A stretch of DNA of 51,300 nucleotides from Methanobrevibacter sp. (GCF_015062985.1 NZ_SUTI01000004.1:1-51300); one strand, 5' to 3'; counted from the stretch's first letter, positions 42,501 through 49,631 are shown. Program-made: numbers and translations. The notes: generated from the letters alone by a model not told the origin.

Positions 42501-43919
42501 GTTTTCCAAAGCTATTTTCATGTCGTCCAAATCCTTAAGAGTAATGGATTCGGGATTTTCAAACCTGACCAAAGGCATTATTGCCCCTTTTGTTGCGAAA
42601 TGGTCATCGGCAGATTCCTTCATTCCGTAGAGCTGGAACGCTGAAAGGTTAACGGCAAACACCGGCCTGTGGATAATCTGAGAATAATCGTCAAGCTGCC
42701 TTCGTAAAGTCTCCAGTTTGCGGATGGTCTGATCTATGTTTAAAGGCTCCTGAGCCCTTACATTAGTTGCCTTTTGAAGGTCTTTGAGGAACTTTTTCCT
42801 TCTTGTCTTGTGTGAATGCAATTCCAAAACGAATTTGCCCAGACCGACAGCGGTCAGCCTGTCCTTTACGACGTCCAATGCAGCCATTTTCTCTGATACG
42901 AAGAGAACTGATTTTCCTTCTGCCAAAAGCTCGGCTATCAGGTTTACGATTGTCTGGGATTTACCGGTTCCAGGCGGTCCTTCAACCACCAGATTGCGGC
43001 CAGCCTTGACGTCCTGAATGGCGGCAATCTGTGACGAATCGGCATCAAGAACCTGATACATGTTCTGATATTCCAGACATGAATCGATATCCTCTTCCCT
43101 GAATGCCTCCTGGTCATTTTTAGCTGGATTAAAAATGGCCTGTATCAATTCATTCTTGGTCAAATCAACATTATCTGCCCATGCATCAGGGTTCAAATCA
43201 TTATACATTACAAACTTGGTAAAGCTGAAGAAACCTAAGGCCACATCATGATTGACTTCCCATCCGTCCATTCTTGATACTGCGCGGCGGACGCTTGCTA
43301 TGTAATGGTCGATTACTTCACCATACCTTTTAAACTCAAAATCAGGAAGTTCTATTCCTGCCTCCAGCAGTTTGGCCTTAAGTGAAATATTGGTTTGGAT
43401 ATCCTCTCCGGTCCATTCAAGGTTGAATGATTCCCCAACCTTTTTCCTTTCCATTGAAACCGGAATCAACACCAAAGGAGCGTTATTCTTCTGTCTTGGC
43501 TTGGATTTGTCTTTCCACTGCAGAAAGCCAACGGCCAGATACAGGATGTTGTAACCTTGCTCCTGAAGCATTGTCTTTGCCTGGTTATTGATGTAATACA
43601 ATCTTTTCTGAAGTTCCTTAGGGGTCAAATCGGTAGCCAATTTCTTGTCGCCTTCAGAAAACTTTGAAAAGTCAAAGGGAATATGATCCCACACCGAAGA
43701 CTTGTCCTCCTTCTTATCCTTTTTGTTGGCCACAAAATACATCTTGTTTTCCTGCAGGACCAATGTCTGGAAAAGATTTGTGGGAGATTGATTTACTATG
43801 GTGAGGGTTTTAGCTCTTGACTTGAAGTTAAGAAGCTGGTTCCTTAAAGTTAAGTCCAAAAGCTCCTTACGTAAGTTCTTAAATTCCTTTTCGATTATAT
43901 TATCTGATTTATTTAACAT
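36579..43919 (-). CDS. Giant DUF4011 / SF1 helicase / Vsr-like nuclease / DUF3320-type protein
   Basis: 2446 aa. Order: DUF4011-like start (about 10-200, LRKELLDLTLRNQLLNF); superfamily 1 helicase with Walker A EGPPGTGKSQT (about 312-322), Walker B IFDEASQ (about 945), DVILISVGYG (about 1150) and motif VI LNVLITRAREK (about 1185); a nuclease-like domain (about 1250-1343) with RVDLAIVDDENPGKY and LRQ/LREQVLKGLGW, as in MTES_1575/Vsr-like proteins; a Glu/Lys coiled coil (1350-1393); about 800 acidic residues with tandem repeats (1400-2180); and a DUF3320-like helical end (about 2275-2446). The nuclease's second acidic position reads GITTDG where relatives I recall have GIECDG. Bacterial homologues lack the long acidic insert as far as I know. 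Coupled to uvrC. Role in DNA repair or defence is inference. Confidence 0.85.
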   Translation of the reverse strand: MLNKSDNIIEKEFKNLRKELLDLTLRNQLLNFKSRAKTLTIVNQSPTNLFQTLVLQENKMYFVANKKDKKEDKSSVWDHIPFDFSKFSEGDKKLATDLTPKELQKRLYYINNQAKTMLQEQGYNILYLAVGFLQWKDKSKPRQKNNAPLVLIPVSMERKKVGESFNLEWTGEDIQTNISLKAKLLEAGIELPDFEFKRYGEVIDHYIASVRRAVSRMDGWEVNHDVALGFFSFTKFVMYNDLNPDAWADNVDLTKNELIQAIFNPAKNDQEAFREEDIDSCLEYQNMYQVLDADSSQIAAIQDVKAGRNLVVEGPPGTGKSQTIVNLIAELLAEGKSVLFVSEKMAALDVVKDRLTAVGLGKFVLELHSHKTRRKKFLKDLQKATNVRAQEPLNIDQTIRKLETLRRQLDDYSQIIHRPVFAVNLSAFQLYGMKESADDHFATKGAIMPLVRFENPESITLKDLDDMKIALENLAELYQTISKENPWSKCAPKSLLPADLREIEMLINDTLFALDNFLVERGRVYDIYGIKQPDTLNEFQNSLSAFEVIKSQNAELIDGSIIKSGAWNTNNDDAFKLIYELEKYQKYAGALTKFNQSIFQADIDRLIYELRNISHKKFRFFNNKQHIELVERYYAVPVPGSVDEIIRDLQEAKAVIKLRKNLEANEALGKKYYGGYWHLNANANDLKAIAKWMSEFTALVREGTFSQNTIDLMSKDLFDIKPERDLAEYIDSGEEFVRVLTRLKDKLNPRSKLIFKRETGDVPFEAWQEQLYNWRGQLSSLHLWSQYLNTKNALKSSNAKMFVDSIEKRNIKKEDIEALVEGNFADSLLNILFVENHELATFVGELHENRIREFKDLDKKILVLNRKRIFQKLNSNIPKIFGGTENPQAKILAGEFTRKSGHMPVRKLLEKAGGMIKQIKPCFMMSPLSIAQYLDPTNEELQFDVVIFDEASQVKPEDALGAFMRGKTAVVMGDTQQLPPTSFFDQMSDADSDEEEATSLDMESILHLCKLSFPVKMLKWHYRSRHESLITVSNREFYDDDLLVYPSPSHNDPELGLKFHYNPNTAYHRGSSSANPLEAQDVAEEIFNHFEKYGDTKSLGVGTFSVAQKNAILEALEVKRKERPEFEPLFSENKEERFFVKNLETIQGDERDVILISVGYGYDEDRKMSLNFGPLNQDGGERRLNVLITRAREKCVVFSNFKAYDMKLTANPPYGVKSLREFLEYAENLTLGTQQGGEYTNEPFEDAIASYLEENGYTVDRQIGCAGFRVDLAIVDDENPGKYILGITTDGKMYSSSKVARDRDRLREQVLKGLGWKLYHLWSTDWYRNRDLGRKKLLEFVEKSIRQTRAEEKRKSEKEKELAEKRRLEAEKKAEELRIAREREEAERKMKEEQSGDEVNIEDIGPSDFVEVEKADDDVLEKPIDVSEIDPSEFFEEESGQKTINEDNVIKESPSEFVNVDVEDDKVVFEDSPSEFVNVDVEDDKVVFEDSPSEFVNVEDEVVEDIPSQFVDVESANDEVETEMGTSESVESNDYEDEGFVKTEIDSTDGEEQTTSETEEEYDDSDSEVWEYDKGVSPEDNAEVWENEKDYADESKGSFSKVISDKVKSFLRDDEEYEEKLEKTSLFSGLKFTKDLGENSDLEEDIAQTIDDIGFDEVNATEQILNEDIEVEDLGSEDANSQSKVKFTSKMDLDSDDFVETPENMESDDDYIVVEHDEVVEEAPKRPSSKKKSPEPKIEDDKVDLGSDDDYIYVDHSHDDERVLDDEIDFTSDEKVSFVQEDEPDLGSDEKIDFAEDDKVDLGSDDDYIYVDHNHDDEHVINDEEVKEPESEADSAEENVEIEIDEKPQARRHKPNRTGYVKSFISDVVTGEPHLEKEEVETVRGEVIEEDEVPLHKPAPKDDLVVEAEIVSDDDDLNIFTDSLGDEDDSFERPSPKMDYTESDELNIFTDELPDLHNDDNRKKPNEVVSKAMESFLDDLFDDEELQKEVSPDKEIETEVSERVVYPGRDVEPDVSERVVYPGRDVEPDVSERVVYPEREIDPVTLPKEDVPVKDVKFKSEVKIDYPEDEFTAEAETIPQEEEIIEDIPTSPKEEIGDGVTYYQGANDVTSKLRKNNFYYEEEKPKSVKDSLRGIKKDMQYINKSLKEIENPTKIDYVSVVDRTEEYDPMDYLNRPSDDDSDKILQMEQELTFAEKEEQRIEKEMSKDDEVIVPVHEQFRNENYRDQALEDIISSADEDYKEIERERYKKDNQLKAFDDQVLPARGKMEDRIVNYVQIDDIGMHSSDELYKQPIDKVAKSINDIVDVEGPIHVKEVTNRIKDSCNIKRAGSNLKKRVNAAISEAESSGDIIKIGDFLYDASNNNIVIRKRVKPNIDLISDEEIAKNIETVLLYKQNVTTGQIAKETSRNFGFKSTSKKTATRINSVLDLMIANNKVKIENDIVELK
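37810..37927 (-). repeat. 45-bp tandem repeat inside the giant gene (15-aa units)
   Basis: A 45-bp unit starting GGATAAACCACC occurs at 37810, 37855 and partly at 37900 (about 2.6 copies, first two nearly identical). It encodes a 15-residue unit containing SERVVYPGRDVEPDV. In-frame and protein-coding; near-identity at DNA level indicates recent expansion. Confidence 0.85.
39425..39565 (-). repeat. 57-bp tandem repeat inside the giant gene (19-aa units)
   Basis: Units of 57 bp encode SPSEFVNVDVEDDKVVFED-like 19-residue segments, about 2.5 copies, almost identical in DNA. Looser relatives with the core PSxFVxV flank them, e.g. GPSDFVEVE and IPSQFVDVE. Confidence 0.82.
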
Positions 43920-44271
43920 GATGACCCTTTGTAGTGTTTAAAAAAATTAAAAATGCATATATAAATATAGTTTTAAATATTAATAAAGTTTTCTAAAAAT
44001 TGTTAAAAACTTGAATTTATGGCCAAAAATAAATTAATCATGATAAAATGAGACTAATATTAATTATAACATAGATTAAATGAATAATACCTGATGAAAA
44101 TATGAAAAAAGATATCCTATAATATTATAGTCGCAAAATAATACTTCTGCATTTCATTTTGGGAAGAAAATAATTTTTAATAAATATAAGAATAAATGCC
44201 CGAATATAGAAAAATAATTTAAAATTCAATGCGATTGGTTGCTATCCTAATAACACCAATGAACTAGATGA
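43920..44271. other. AT-rich spacer without gene
   Basis: Holds the giant gene's promoter (TATA-like TTTATATATG near 43955 on the minus strand, about 35 nt before the ATG at 43919). A 14-bp perfect palindrome CTATAATATTATAG at 44117-44130 and weak inverted arms ATTGGT/ACCAAT near 44233-44260 (possible end of the TPR transcript) are the only other structures. No reading frame. Confidence 0.5.
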
Positions 44272-45189
44272 TTATCTAATTAAAATATTATTTTTCATTA
44301 CTTTTGTTATTTTTTCTTTTTCCTTTAATATTTCATCCTTTGGAAAATGAGGGTATTTGTTTAGATATTCATCATATATCTTTAAAGCTTCATCATATTT
44401 TCCCATTAATTCAAGGGATTGACCATAATATAAATAATAATCATTTATTATAGCATACTTATCAAATTCTACTTTAGAAACTCTTTCAAATCCTTTTATT
44501 GATTCTTTAAATTGACCTAATTCAGCTAGAATTTTTGATTTCATAATGATTACTTGTATTTCATTCGGATTCAATTTTAAAATTTTATCTGCATAAATTA
44601 ACGCATTTTCATAATCTCCTTTAGACATTAAAATATCACACATAGAACCTAAAACAGTTGCATTTTCACAATACGGTTCTAAAATTTTCTCAATGCAACT
44701 TATTGCTTCATCATATTTTTTTAGCTTGGAGTAACATAAACCTTTTCTTACAATGGTTATATAATCATTTTCCTTTTCTAAAACTTTGTCATAAATATTT
44801 AATGCTTTATCATAATCCCCTAAAAAAGAATAACATAACCCTTTTAAACTTAAAGCATTAATATTATCAGGATACTCTGCCAAAAATTTATCAAAACACT
44901 CAATTGCAAGTTCAAATTCATTTAATATACTGCATGCGATACCTTTATTGAGATCAATCCCAACTTCATTAGGAATAAGTTTAGAAAGTTCATCAAAACA
45001 TTTAAATGAATTTTCTTTATCGTATAAATCCGCATAACAAAAACCCTTTGAGCTTAATGCATCTAGATTATTATACTTATCAATAACCAATATCTTATCA
45101 AGATAACTTATGGCTTTTTTACATTGCCGCTCATCACTATAATAATCTGCTTTTTTAAAATAATATTTAATAATCCGATTTTTAATCAT
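44272..45189 (-). CDS. TPR-repeat protein
   Basis: A 305-aa protein built of about nine 34-residue tetratricopeptide repeats, for example GLCYSFLGDYDKALNIYDKV and GLCYSKLKKYDEAISCIEKI, with the usual Gly/Ala-Tyr-Pro positions. No enzyme domain. TPR arrays bind partner proteins; the partner is unknown. Base composition is more AT-rich than its neighbours. Its ATG overlaps the end of a decayed upstream frame by 4 nt (ATGA), so it was once, or still is, made with that protein. A promoter within the remnant or further upstream is needed. Confidence 0.8.
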   Translation of the reverse strand: MIKNRIIKYYFKKADYYSDERQCKKAISYLDKILVIDKYNNLDALSSKGFCYADLYDKENSFKCFDELSKLIPNEVGIDLNKGIACSILNEFELAIECFDKFLAEYPDNINALSLKGLCYSFLGDYDKALNIYDKVLEKENDYITIVRKGLCYSKLKKYDEAISCIEKILEPYCENATVLGSMCDILMSKGDYENALIYADKILKLNPNEIQVIIMKSKILAELGQFKESIKGFERVSKVEFDKYAIINDYYLYYGQSLELMGKYDEALKIYDEYLNKYPHFPKDEILKEKEKITKVMKNNILIR

Positions 45190-45554
45190 AGATGCTCACT
45201 CTCATTATTAGTTGAATTAACTTTTAATCCATTATCTTTTAAAAGCTCCATTAAAATAATATACTTTATAAAATCAATGAATTCAATTGTCTGAATAGTC
45301 ATGTATATTCCAAATATGTCTTTGTAATTGGAAAAAATAAAAGAAATTAATTCATCATTTTCTCTAGCTAAGTTAAATTCTTCATATAAATCTTCAATAT
45401 ATTCACCAACATTAAACCAAATTTTTGTATCAGTCCCATTTACGAATCATGTGGATTTTATTGGAAATTATCCTCCGATAAGGTTAATAATACTTTCAAA
45501 ATATATATTATTATTTTTAATTTCCCCATCACAAATAATATTGGATTCATGATT
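45186..45554 (-). pseudogene. Decayed gene translationally linked to the TPR gene
   Basis: Coding-like minus-strand sequence split over frames. The 3' part (45186-45446, open without a good start) reads TDTKIWFNVGEYIEDLYEEF and later YKDIFGIYMTIQTIEFIDF, ending in the TPR ATGA overlap. Upstream, another frame (45468-45554) reads NHESNIICDGEIKNNN and FESIINLIGG before a stop; a short third frame bridges them (SNKIHMIRKWD). At least two frameshifts or stops separate the parts. The residue composition is protein-like, but the family is unrecognised. Sequencing error cannot be ruled out. Confidence 0.45.
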
Positions 45555-45588
45555 TCAATTACTGATAAATATGTAAACTTCAATTATG

Positions 45589-46353
45589 TTATAATTTGAT
45601 TATTAGAATATTAAATTCACCTACAATAAACATTAAAAATACAATCAACATCAAAAATTTTTTGAGTCCTTCACTTGTCCTTATTTCAAATGGCAAGTAT
45701 TTATTTGAAATATGAGGTGAAACCGTTAAATAACAAACTAAAAATGACAATATAACACAAGGCACATTATTTAAAATTGGCGTACTATTGAAAAAGACAC
45801 TATCTAAAAAATTATGTAAAGCCAAACCTAACAGTGCACCAGCCCCCATAAGAGGAACCCAAAAGAGGCCCGGATGATAACCTAATACCTCCTTATAATA
45901 CTTATTTCCAAATTCATCTTCAATTAACAAAAGACGACTGTTATTATTGAAGACATCAGTTCTCCACAATGTCAAAATACCAACAAAAAGTATTGAAACC
46001 CCAAAAGCAACCGCCGAAGTAATACCACTTTCAATCAAACCTAAACCAAAAAAACCAATAGCCAGAGCGATATAAATTCCAAAAATAAAAAATACTATCG
46101 CTTGATATGAAGCACCACTAAACTCTGAATCAAAAAAACCTACTTTTCTATCAACCCAATCAGTTTTATAAGCAAACACCACAAAATATATAGTTAACCC
46201 AACACATGATAAAAACATGAAGAAGCATTTATACAAATCTCTACGAAATAAATATATTACACCAACCGCTATTGGGGTCATAAATAGCATTACAACAAAA
46301 AATCTTTTAGCTAATTGTTTACGCTCTTCTTTAGTAGCAATAGTCCAACTCAT
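45589..46353 (-). CDS. Unknown multi-pass membrane protein
   Basis: A 254-aa protein with about seven to eight hydrophobic helices and a short basic N-terminus (ATKEERKQLAKRF). A conserved-looking cytoplasmic or outer loop lies at about 135-165 (FNNNSRLLLIEDEFGNKYYKEVLGYHPG), followed by LMGAGALLGLALHNFL. No recognised transporter motif. Very AT-rich, with codon use like the TPR gene. It may be a strain-specific accessory gene. A separate promoter is plausible in the 137-nt gap to the PfkB gene. Confidence 0.6.
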   Translation of the reverse strand: MSWTIATKEERKQLAKRFFVVMLFMTPIAVGVIYLFRRDLYKCFFMFLSCVGLTIYFVVFAYKTDWVDRKVGFFDSEFSGASYQAIVFFIFGIYIALAIGFFGLGLIESGITSAVAFGVSILFVGILTLWRTDVFNNNSRLLLIEDEFGNKYYKEVLGYHPGLFWVPLMGAGALLGLALHNFLDSVFFNSTPILNNVPCVILSFLVCYLTVSPHISNKYLPFEIRTSEGLKKFLMLIVFLMFIVGEFNILIIKL

Positions 46354-46490
46354 AAATTCACCTCATTTCTAAAAAAATAATCATATCCTCCCGAGAAAAA
46401 CAATTGTAAAATAGATAAACCAAAATCTTCTTTAATAAAATCTTCTTGAAAACACCAAGTCAGACATAACTAACATTATATCAATGGATA

Positions 46491-47294
46491 TTAAAATTGA
46501 TTACTAATTTTCCTGCTTGCAATCAAAGATGCGAAATCACCGGATTCCTTAATGGATTTGGATGACAAGCGCTGGGATATGTAGGCCGCCATGTAAGTGT
46601 CGCCGCAACCGGTCGTATCAACAACATCATCACATTCCACAGCATCGATTCTTGTTTCATCCCCCGAAATTATCCTTGACCCATGACTTCCATCAGTTAT
46701 GACCATCTCATCTACATCATAGCCATACCCAATGATGTTCGCTTCCGCCTCATCCAAAAATATTGCATCAACACCATCTAAAATGGCATCCAAATCCTCA
46801 AAGTATGACAATTTTATTGTATAATTTCCATTTGCTTCAACATCAGGAACTCTCAAAAATCCCTGGATTGATATGAAAACAGGAACATTGAAACTTTTGA
46901 GATATTCAATCGTTTCAATAGGAAAATCATGGCGGTTCAGGGGATTCAGTACAAAGCCGTCAATGTCATCAGGAAGAATCCCTTCCAGATCGCTTTTCAA
47001 AATCGCAATGTCGGCAAAATTGCTCAGCTGATTGCGCACATCCAGGTTATCAGGATTCGGATAGTCATTGATGAAAAAGTGAGTGTCTTGCTTTAAGACT
47101 GCCTTGACCTTACCCTTTGAAGGAAAGTCATTGATTAAGCTTTCATCTGCGCAGTTTACGATGGCCACATAATCTTCATAATACCTATCGAAAACAATGC
47201 TTTGGTAGTATGTTGCGCCGCCTATTTTTCTGGATTCCTGCCCCCCGATAACAATCAGGTCTTCAGTTACAGGCCCTAAAACAACCAATGTCAT
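46491..47294 (-). CDS. PfkB-family carbohydrate/nucleoside kinase
   Basis: Ribokinase-superfamily kinase of 267 aa. N-terminal GPVTEDLIVIGGQ with GGATYYQSIVF (about 25-35), and the catalytic anion-hole motif DTTGCGDTYMAAY near 231-243, with the Asp as base. The shorter length, compared with bacterial ribokinase, is common in methanogens; these include nucleoside and ADP-sugar kinases. Start at the ATG at 47294 with AAGGGGAAC upstream, not at an upstream codon at 47318. Eleven nt behind the CDF gene. Substrate unknown. Confidence 0.82.
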   Translation of the reverse strand: MTLVVLGPVTEDLIVIGGQESRKIGGATYYQSIVFDRYYEDYVAIVNCADESLINDFPSKGKVKAVLKQDTHFFINDYPNPDNLDVRNQLSNFADIAILKSDLEGILPDDIDGFVLNPLNRHDFPIETIEYLKSFNVPVFISIQGFLRVPDVEANGNYTIKLSYFEDLDAILDGVDAIFLDEAEANIIGYGYDVDEMVITDGSHGSRIISGDETRIDAVECDDVVDTTGCGDTYMAAYISQRLSSKSIKESGDFASLIASRKISNQF

Positions 47295-47304
47295 AATGTT
47301 CCCC

Positions 47305-48153
47305 TTAGTCAAATTCAATTGTAATATCTACAATGTGATATTTGGATGAAATACTATAAATCTCTTTTTTAATTTCATCCTGCATATCTACGTTATCTAC
47401 TTCAATTTTCAAAGTCAGAACAGAATCGATTCCATCTAAAGACCATGCATGAAAATCATCAATTCCCCTTACGCCATCAATGGCCAATACACTTGATTTG
47501 AACTCCTCGACATCAAAGTGATTAGGTGTCTTTTGAAGCAGAACTTCAAAGGACTTATGCAGATTTCTTCCGAGGTTGAATATCAGCCACAGGGCAATAC
47601 CTATTGAAACGAAAGGATCAAGATACTGTGCACCATCCCAAAACATCAGCACTACACTCAGAATCAATATAGCAATCCATTCAAAAACATCACCTAACTG
47701 ATGAAATAGGATTGCCCTTTCATTAAATGTTTCGCCATTATGAAGCCTGTGAACTGAAATCGATTTGAAAATGATTCCGACAATTGCCACAATAAGCATT
47801 CCACCTGCATCAATGCCCTCCGGCGCAAACAATCTTGGAATTGCTTCATAAAGTATGACGAATGCCATAACAATGACAAATGTTGAAGTTATGACCGCAC
47901 CAAGAATTGAAAATCTCTGATAGCCATAGGAATACTTGTCTGTTGAATCCCTTTGAGAGAGATGCTCCAGAAACCATGCTATGGCTATTGAAATGGTATC
48001 TGACATGTCATGAATGCAGTCTGCAAGAATTGCCATACTGTTTGTGGCCAGGCCTCCGACAATGACAATTATGTTAAAAGCAAGATTCATGAAAAATACA
48101 AATGCCAGATTTTCACCTGCTTTCTTGTGATGATTATGAATGTCGATTCTCAT
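47305..48153 (-). CDS. Cation diffusion facilitator (CDF) metal transporter
   Basis: Proton-coupled exporter of Zn2+, Fe2+, Co2+ or similar, 282 aa. A His-rich N-terminus (HNHHKK) precedes six helices. The metal site residues are visible: in helix 2, ADCIHDMSD (about 44-52), and in helix 5, LFHQLGDVFEWI (about 148-159), giving the H/D-x3-D pattern; His in the first site rather than Asp suggests zinc preference. A cytoplasmic ferredoxin-like C-terminal domain covers about 200-282 (DGVRGIDDFHAWSLDG). Start at the ATG at 48153; no SD at ideal spacing, GAGAGG is 15 nt upstream, so the start is uncertain. Confidence 0.88.
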   Translation of the reverse strand: MRIDIHNHHKKAGENLAFVFFMNLAFNIIVIVGGLATNSMAILADCIHDMSDTISIAIAWFLEHLSQRDSTDKYSYGYQRFSILGAVITSTFVIVMAFVILYEAIPRLFAPEGIDAGGMLIVAIVGIIFKSISVHRLHNGETFNERAILFHQLGDVFEWIAILILSVVLMFWDGAQYLDPFVSIGIALWLIFNLGRNLHKSFEVLLQKTPNHFDVEEFKSSVLAIDGVRGIDDFHAWSLDGIDSVLTLKIEVDNVDMQDEIKKEIYSISSKYHIVDITIEFD

Positions 48154-48261
48154 GTTTTTTATATATGTCCTCTCAATAATAAAAAAGTTATTTATCAATA
48201 AACTAGTAAATTTAAGGTTATATTTATATAATTAAAAAATGTAAATTATATTAGTGATAAA

Positions 48262-48441
48262 ATGGCGATAGTTGGAACAACAATATTTTCACATATTCTT
48301 CCTGTAATCTGTGGATTTTTCGGACTCATATTTATTATTTCAGGATCATTAGAAGAAGACAAAGGTAAATTAGCCTTAGGAATTGTGTTATTCCTTGTAG
48401 CTTGCATTTTCCCTTATGTAATATTAAGTATTTTAGTCTAG
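48262..48441 (+). CDS. 59-aa two-helix membrane peptide
   Basis: Small gene of 59 codons. Two hydrophobic helices, about 5-29 (TTIFSHILPVICGFFGLIF) and 38-58 (LALGIVLFLVACIFPYVIL), are joined by a charged loop SLEEDKGK. GTGAT lies 3-8 nt before the ATG, and a TATA-like TTTATATAATT is about 35 nt upstream. It overlaps the convergent HisA/HisF-like gene by 9 nt. Divergent from the CDF gene, sharing its AT-rich promoter region. The family is unknown; it looks like the small DUF-type inner-membrane peptides common in Methanobrevibacter. Confidence 0.6.
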   Translation: MAIVGTTIFSHILPVICGFFGLIFIISGSLEEDKGKLALGIVLFLVACIFPYVILSILV

Positions 48442-49122
48442 AAGAGTTACTTCGCCTGAATGCAGGCTAGTTCCTATCAATACTTTTTTTATTCCAAGTG
48501 ATTCCAATTCATTGAGGGAATCCTTGTTTAGACCGCCTGCAATGATTAGCTTATCTTTCAAATCATCAAATTCTTCTAGAAGCTTTTCATTATATCCCTT
48601 TTCGGTGCCCACGCCGCTGATATCCAGAAGGATTATTTCATTTGGATCAATTCTTTTCAGGAATTCCTTGAATTCCTGCAGATTTATGTTCATGTTCTTT
48701 GCAAGAAGCTCATTGTCCTTCACGTCAACGCTTATGACAATTCTTTCCTTAGGATATTTCTCAAATATTTTTTCAATTTCCTCGAGGCTTTCTATTGTTT
48801 CTGTAGGTACGATAATCTTATAAGCATAATCCAGGAAAAATTCGAATCCCTGAAGGTTTTTAACGCCTCCGTCAAACATCACATTCAATATTGTGTTGAC
48901 CATCTTAACATCATCGATATTATGGCCGGCAGATTCAATCAGGTCCAAATCGGCAATGTACATCTCATCCGCACCGCTTAATCTTAATCCGTTTGCAATG
49001 TCAATCGGGCTGGATGATGATGCAAAAACTGTCCTTAACGGCTGATATGTGTCTCTCATGCCTGATTTTCCGCTTACAGCCTGATGTTGTTTCAAATCGA
49101 TAACTGGAATTTTCTTAATCAT
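48433..49122 (-). CDS. HisA/HisF-family beta/alpha-barrel protein
   Basis: A 229-aa TIM barrel related to histidine-pathway HisA/HisF, probably the archaeal HisA/HisF-related family. It starts MIKKIPVIDLKQHQAV, where the first Asp of HisA is kept (VIDLK); ADEMYIADLDLI near 46-57 and MFDGGVKN near 84-91 match strands 2 and 3 with barrel-top residues, and IIAGGLNKDSL near 193-203 corresponds to strand 7. The second catalytic region (HisA Asp near ISVDVKD) also fits. The substrate is unknown and true HisA is usually longer. Start at the ATG at 49122, with a short or absent leader. Confidence 0.8.
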   Translation of the reverse strand: MIKKIPVIDLKQHQAVSGKSGMRDTYQPLRTVFASSSSPIDIANGLRLSGADEMYIADLDLIESAGHNIDDVKMVNTILNVMFDGGVKNLQGFEFFLDYAYKIIVPTETIESLEEIEKIFEKYPKERIVISVDVKDNELLAKNMNINLQEFKEFLKRIDPNEIILLDISGVGTEKGYNEKLLEEFDDLKDKLIIAGGLNKDSLNELESLGIKKVLIGTSLHSGEVTLLD

Positions 49123-49171
49123 GATTATAGTTAGAATATTCAAGTATTAATATTTTTAAAAATAGTTTTTA

Positions 49172-49210
49172 AGGAGGTGAGATGAGCTTATGTGTTTGCC
49201 AGCTCATCTC
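49172..49210 (+). other. SD-like sequence with hairpin, no gene assigned
   Basis: AGGAGGTGA (49172-49180) is a full SD. It overlaps arms GAGATGAGCT (49179-49188) and AGCTCATCTC (49201-49210), a perfect 10-bp hairpin with a 12-nt loop. Possible starts at 49182 (31 codons) and 49190 (12 codons) give short peptides with no family signal. Confidence 0.5.
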
Positions 49211-49485
49211 CGAGTATATAAAAAATAATGATCAATTTATGGTAAATAACAGAATATGTTATGAACCTCTAATATAAAGTTAATTCACATAGTATATAAA
49301 TGTTACTATAATTTAGAAAAATTAAAGTATACTTGAATAAATACTTTTTAATTTTTTTAATAAAAAATAAACAATAATTACATTCTAAATTATAATTATT
49401 AATATATGTATATAAAAAATTCAAAAAGATAAAACGCCAAATTTTAGGCACCTTAAAATCTGTAAAAAATTTTAAAATCTGGTTG
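49211..49485. other. AT-rich spacer without gene
   Basis: No convincing reading frame. Several TATA-like runs (for example AGTATATAAAAAAT near 49213) and T/A tracts. It may contain promoters for RNA from the inverted-repeat element, but nothing is specific. Confidence 0.4.
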
Positions 49486-49625
49486 ATAAAGTCTATTTGA
49501 AAAAATTAAAGTAAAAAAGTTTGAAGTAAATGAAAGAGGGAATTTGAAAGATAGTATTACGTGTTTGTCCTAATTTTGCTAAGCTATTAAGTTACTTCAA
49601 ACTCTATATAACAGTTGGACTTTAT
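49486..49625 (-). ncRNA. Candidate structured RNA or miniature inverted-repeat element
   Basis: Two nested inverted repeats: outer ATAAAGTC (49486-49493) with GACTTTAT (49618-49625), and inner AGTTTGAAGTAA (49518-49529) with TTACTTCAAACT (49592-49603), a perfect 12 bp enclosing 62 nt. On the minus strand the inner stem is followed by TTTTTTA, like a terminator, which suggests an RNA of about 90 nt on that strand. Alternatively it is a MITE remnant, with the outer repeats as termini; I see no target duplication. No family match is claimed. Confidence 0.45.
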
Positions 49626-49631
49626 AGTATA

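Noticed and set aside
44117..44130. Perfect palindrome CTATAATATTATAG
   Set aside because: Made only of A/T apart from the end bases, expected by chance in such DNA and not near a promoter.
45328..45552. 74-codon plus-strand frame
   Set aside because: Opposite to the decayed minus-strand gene; no SD or promoter, and the minus-strand reading is more protein-like and ends in an ATGA overlap.
49182..49277. 31-codon frame starting in the hairpin
   Set aside because: The SD is only 1 nt from this ATG and the peptide has no recognisable feature; kept as a finding, not as a gene.
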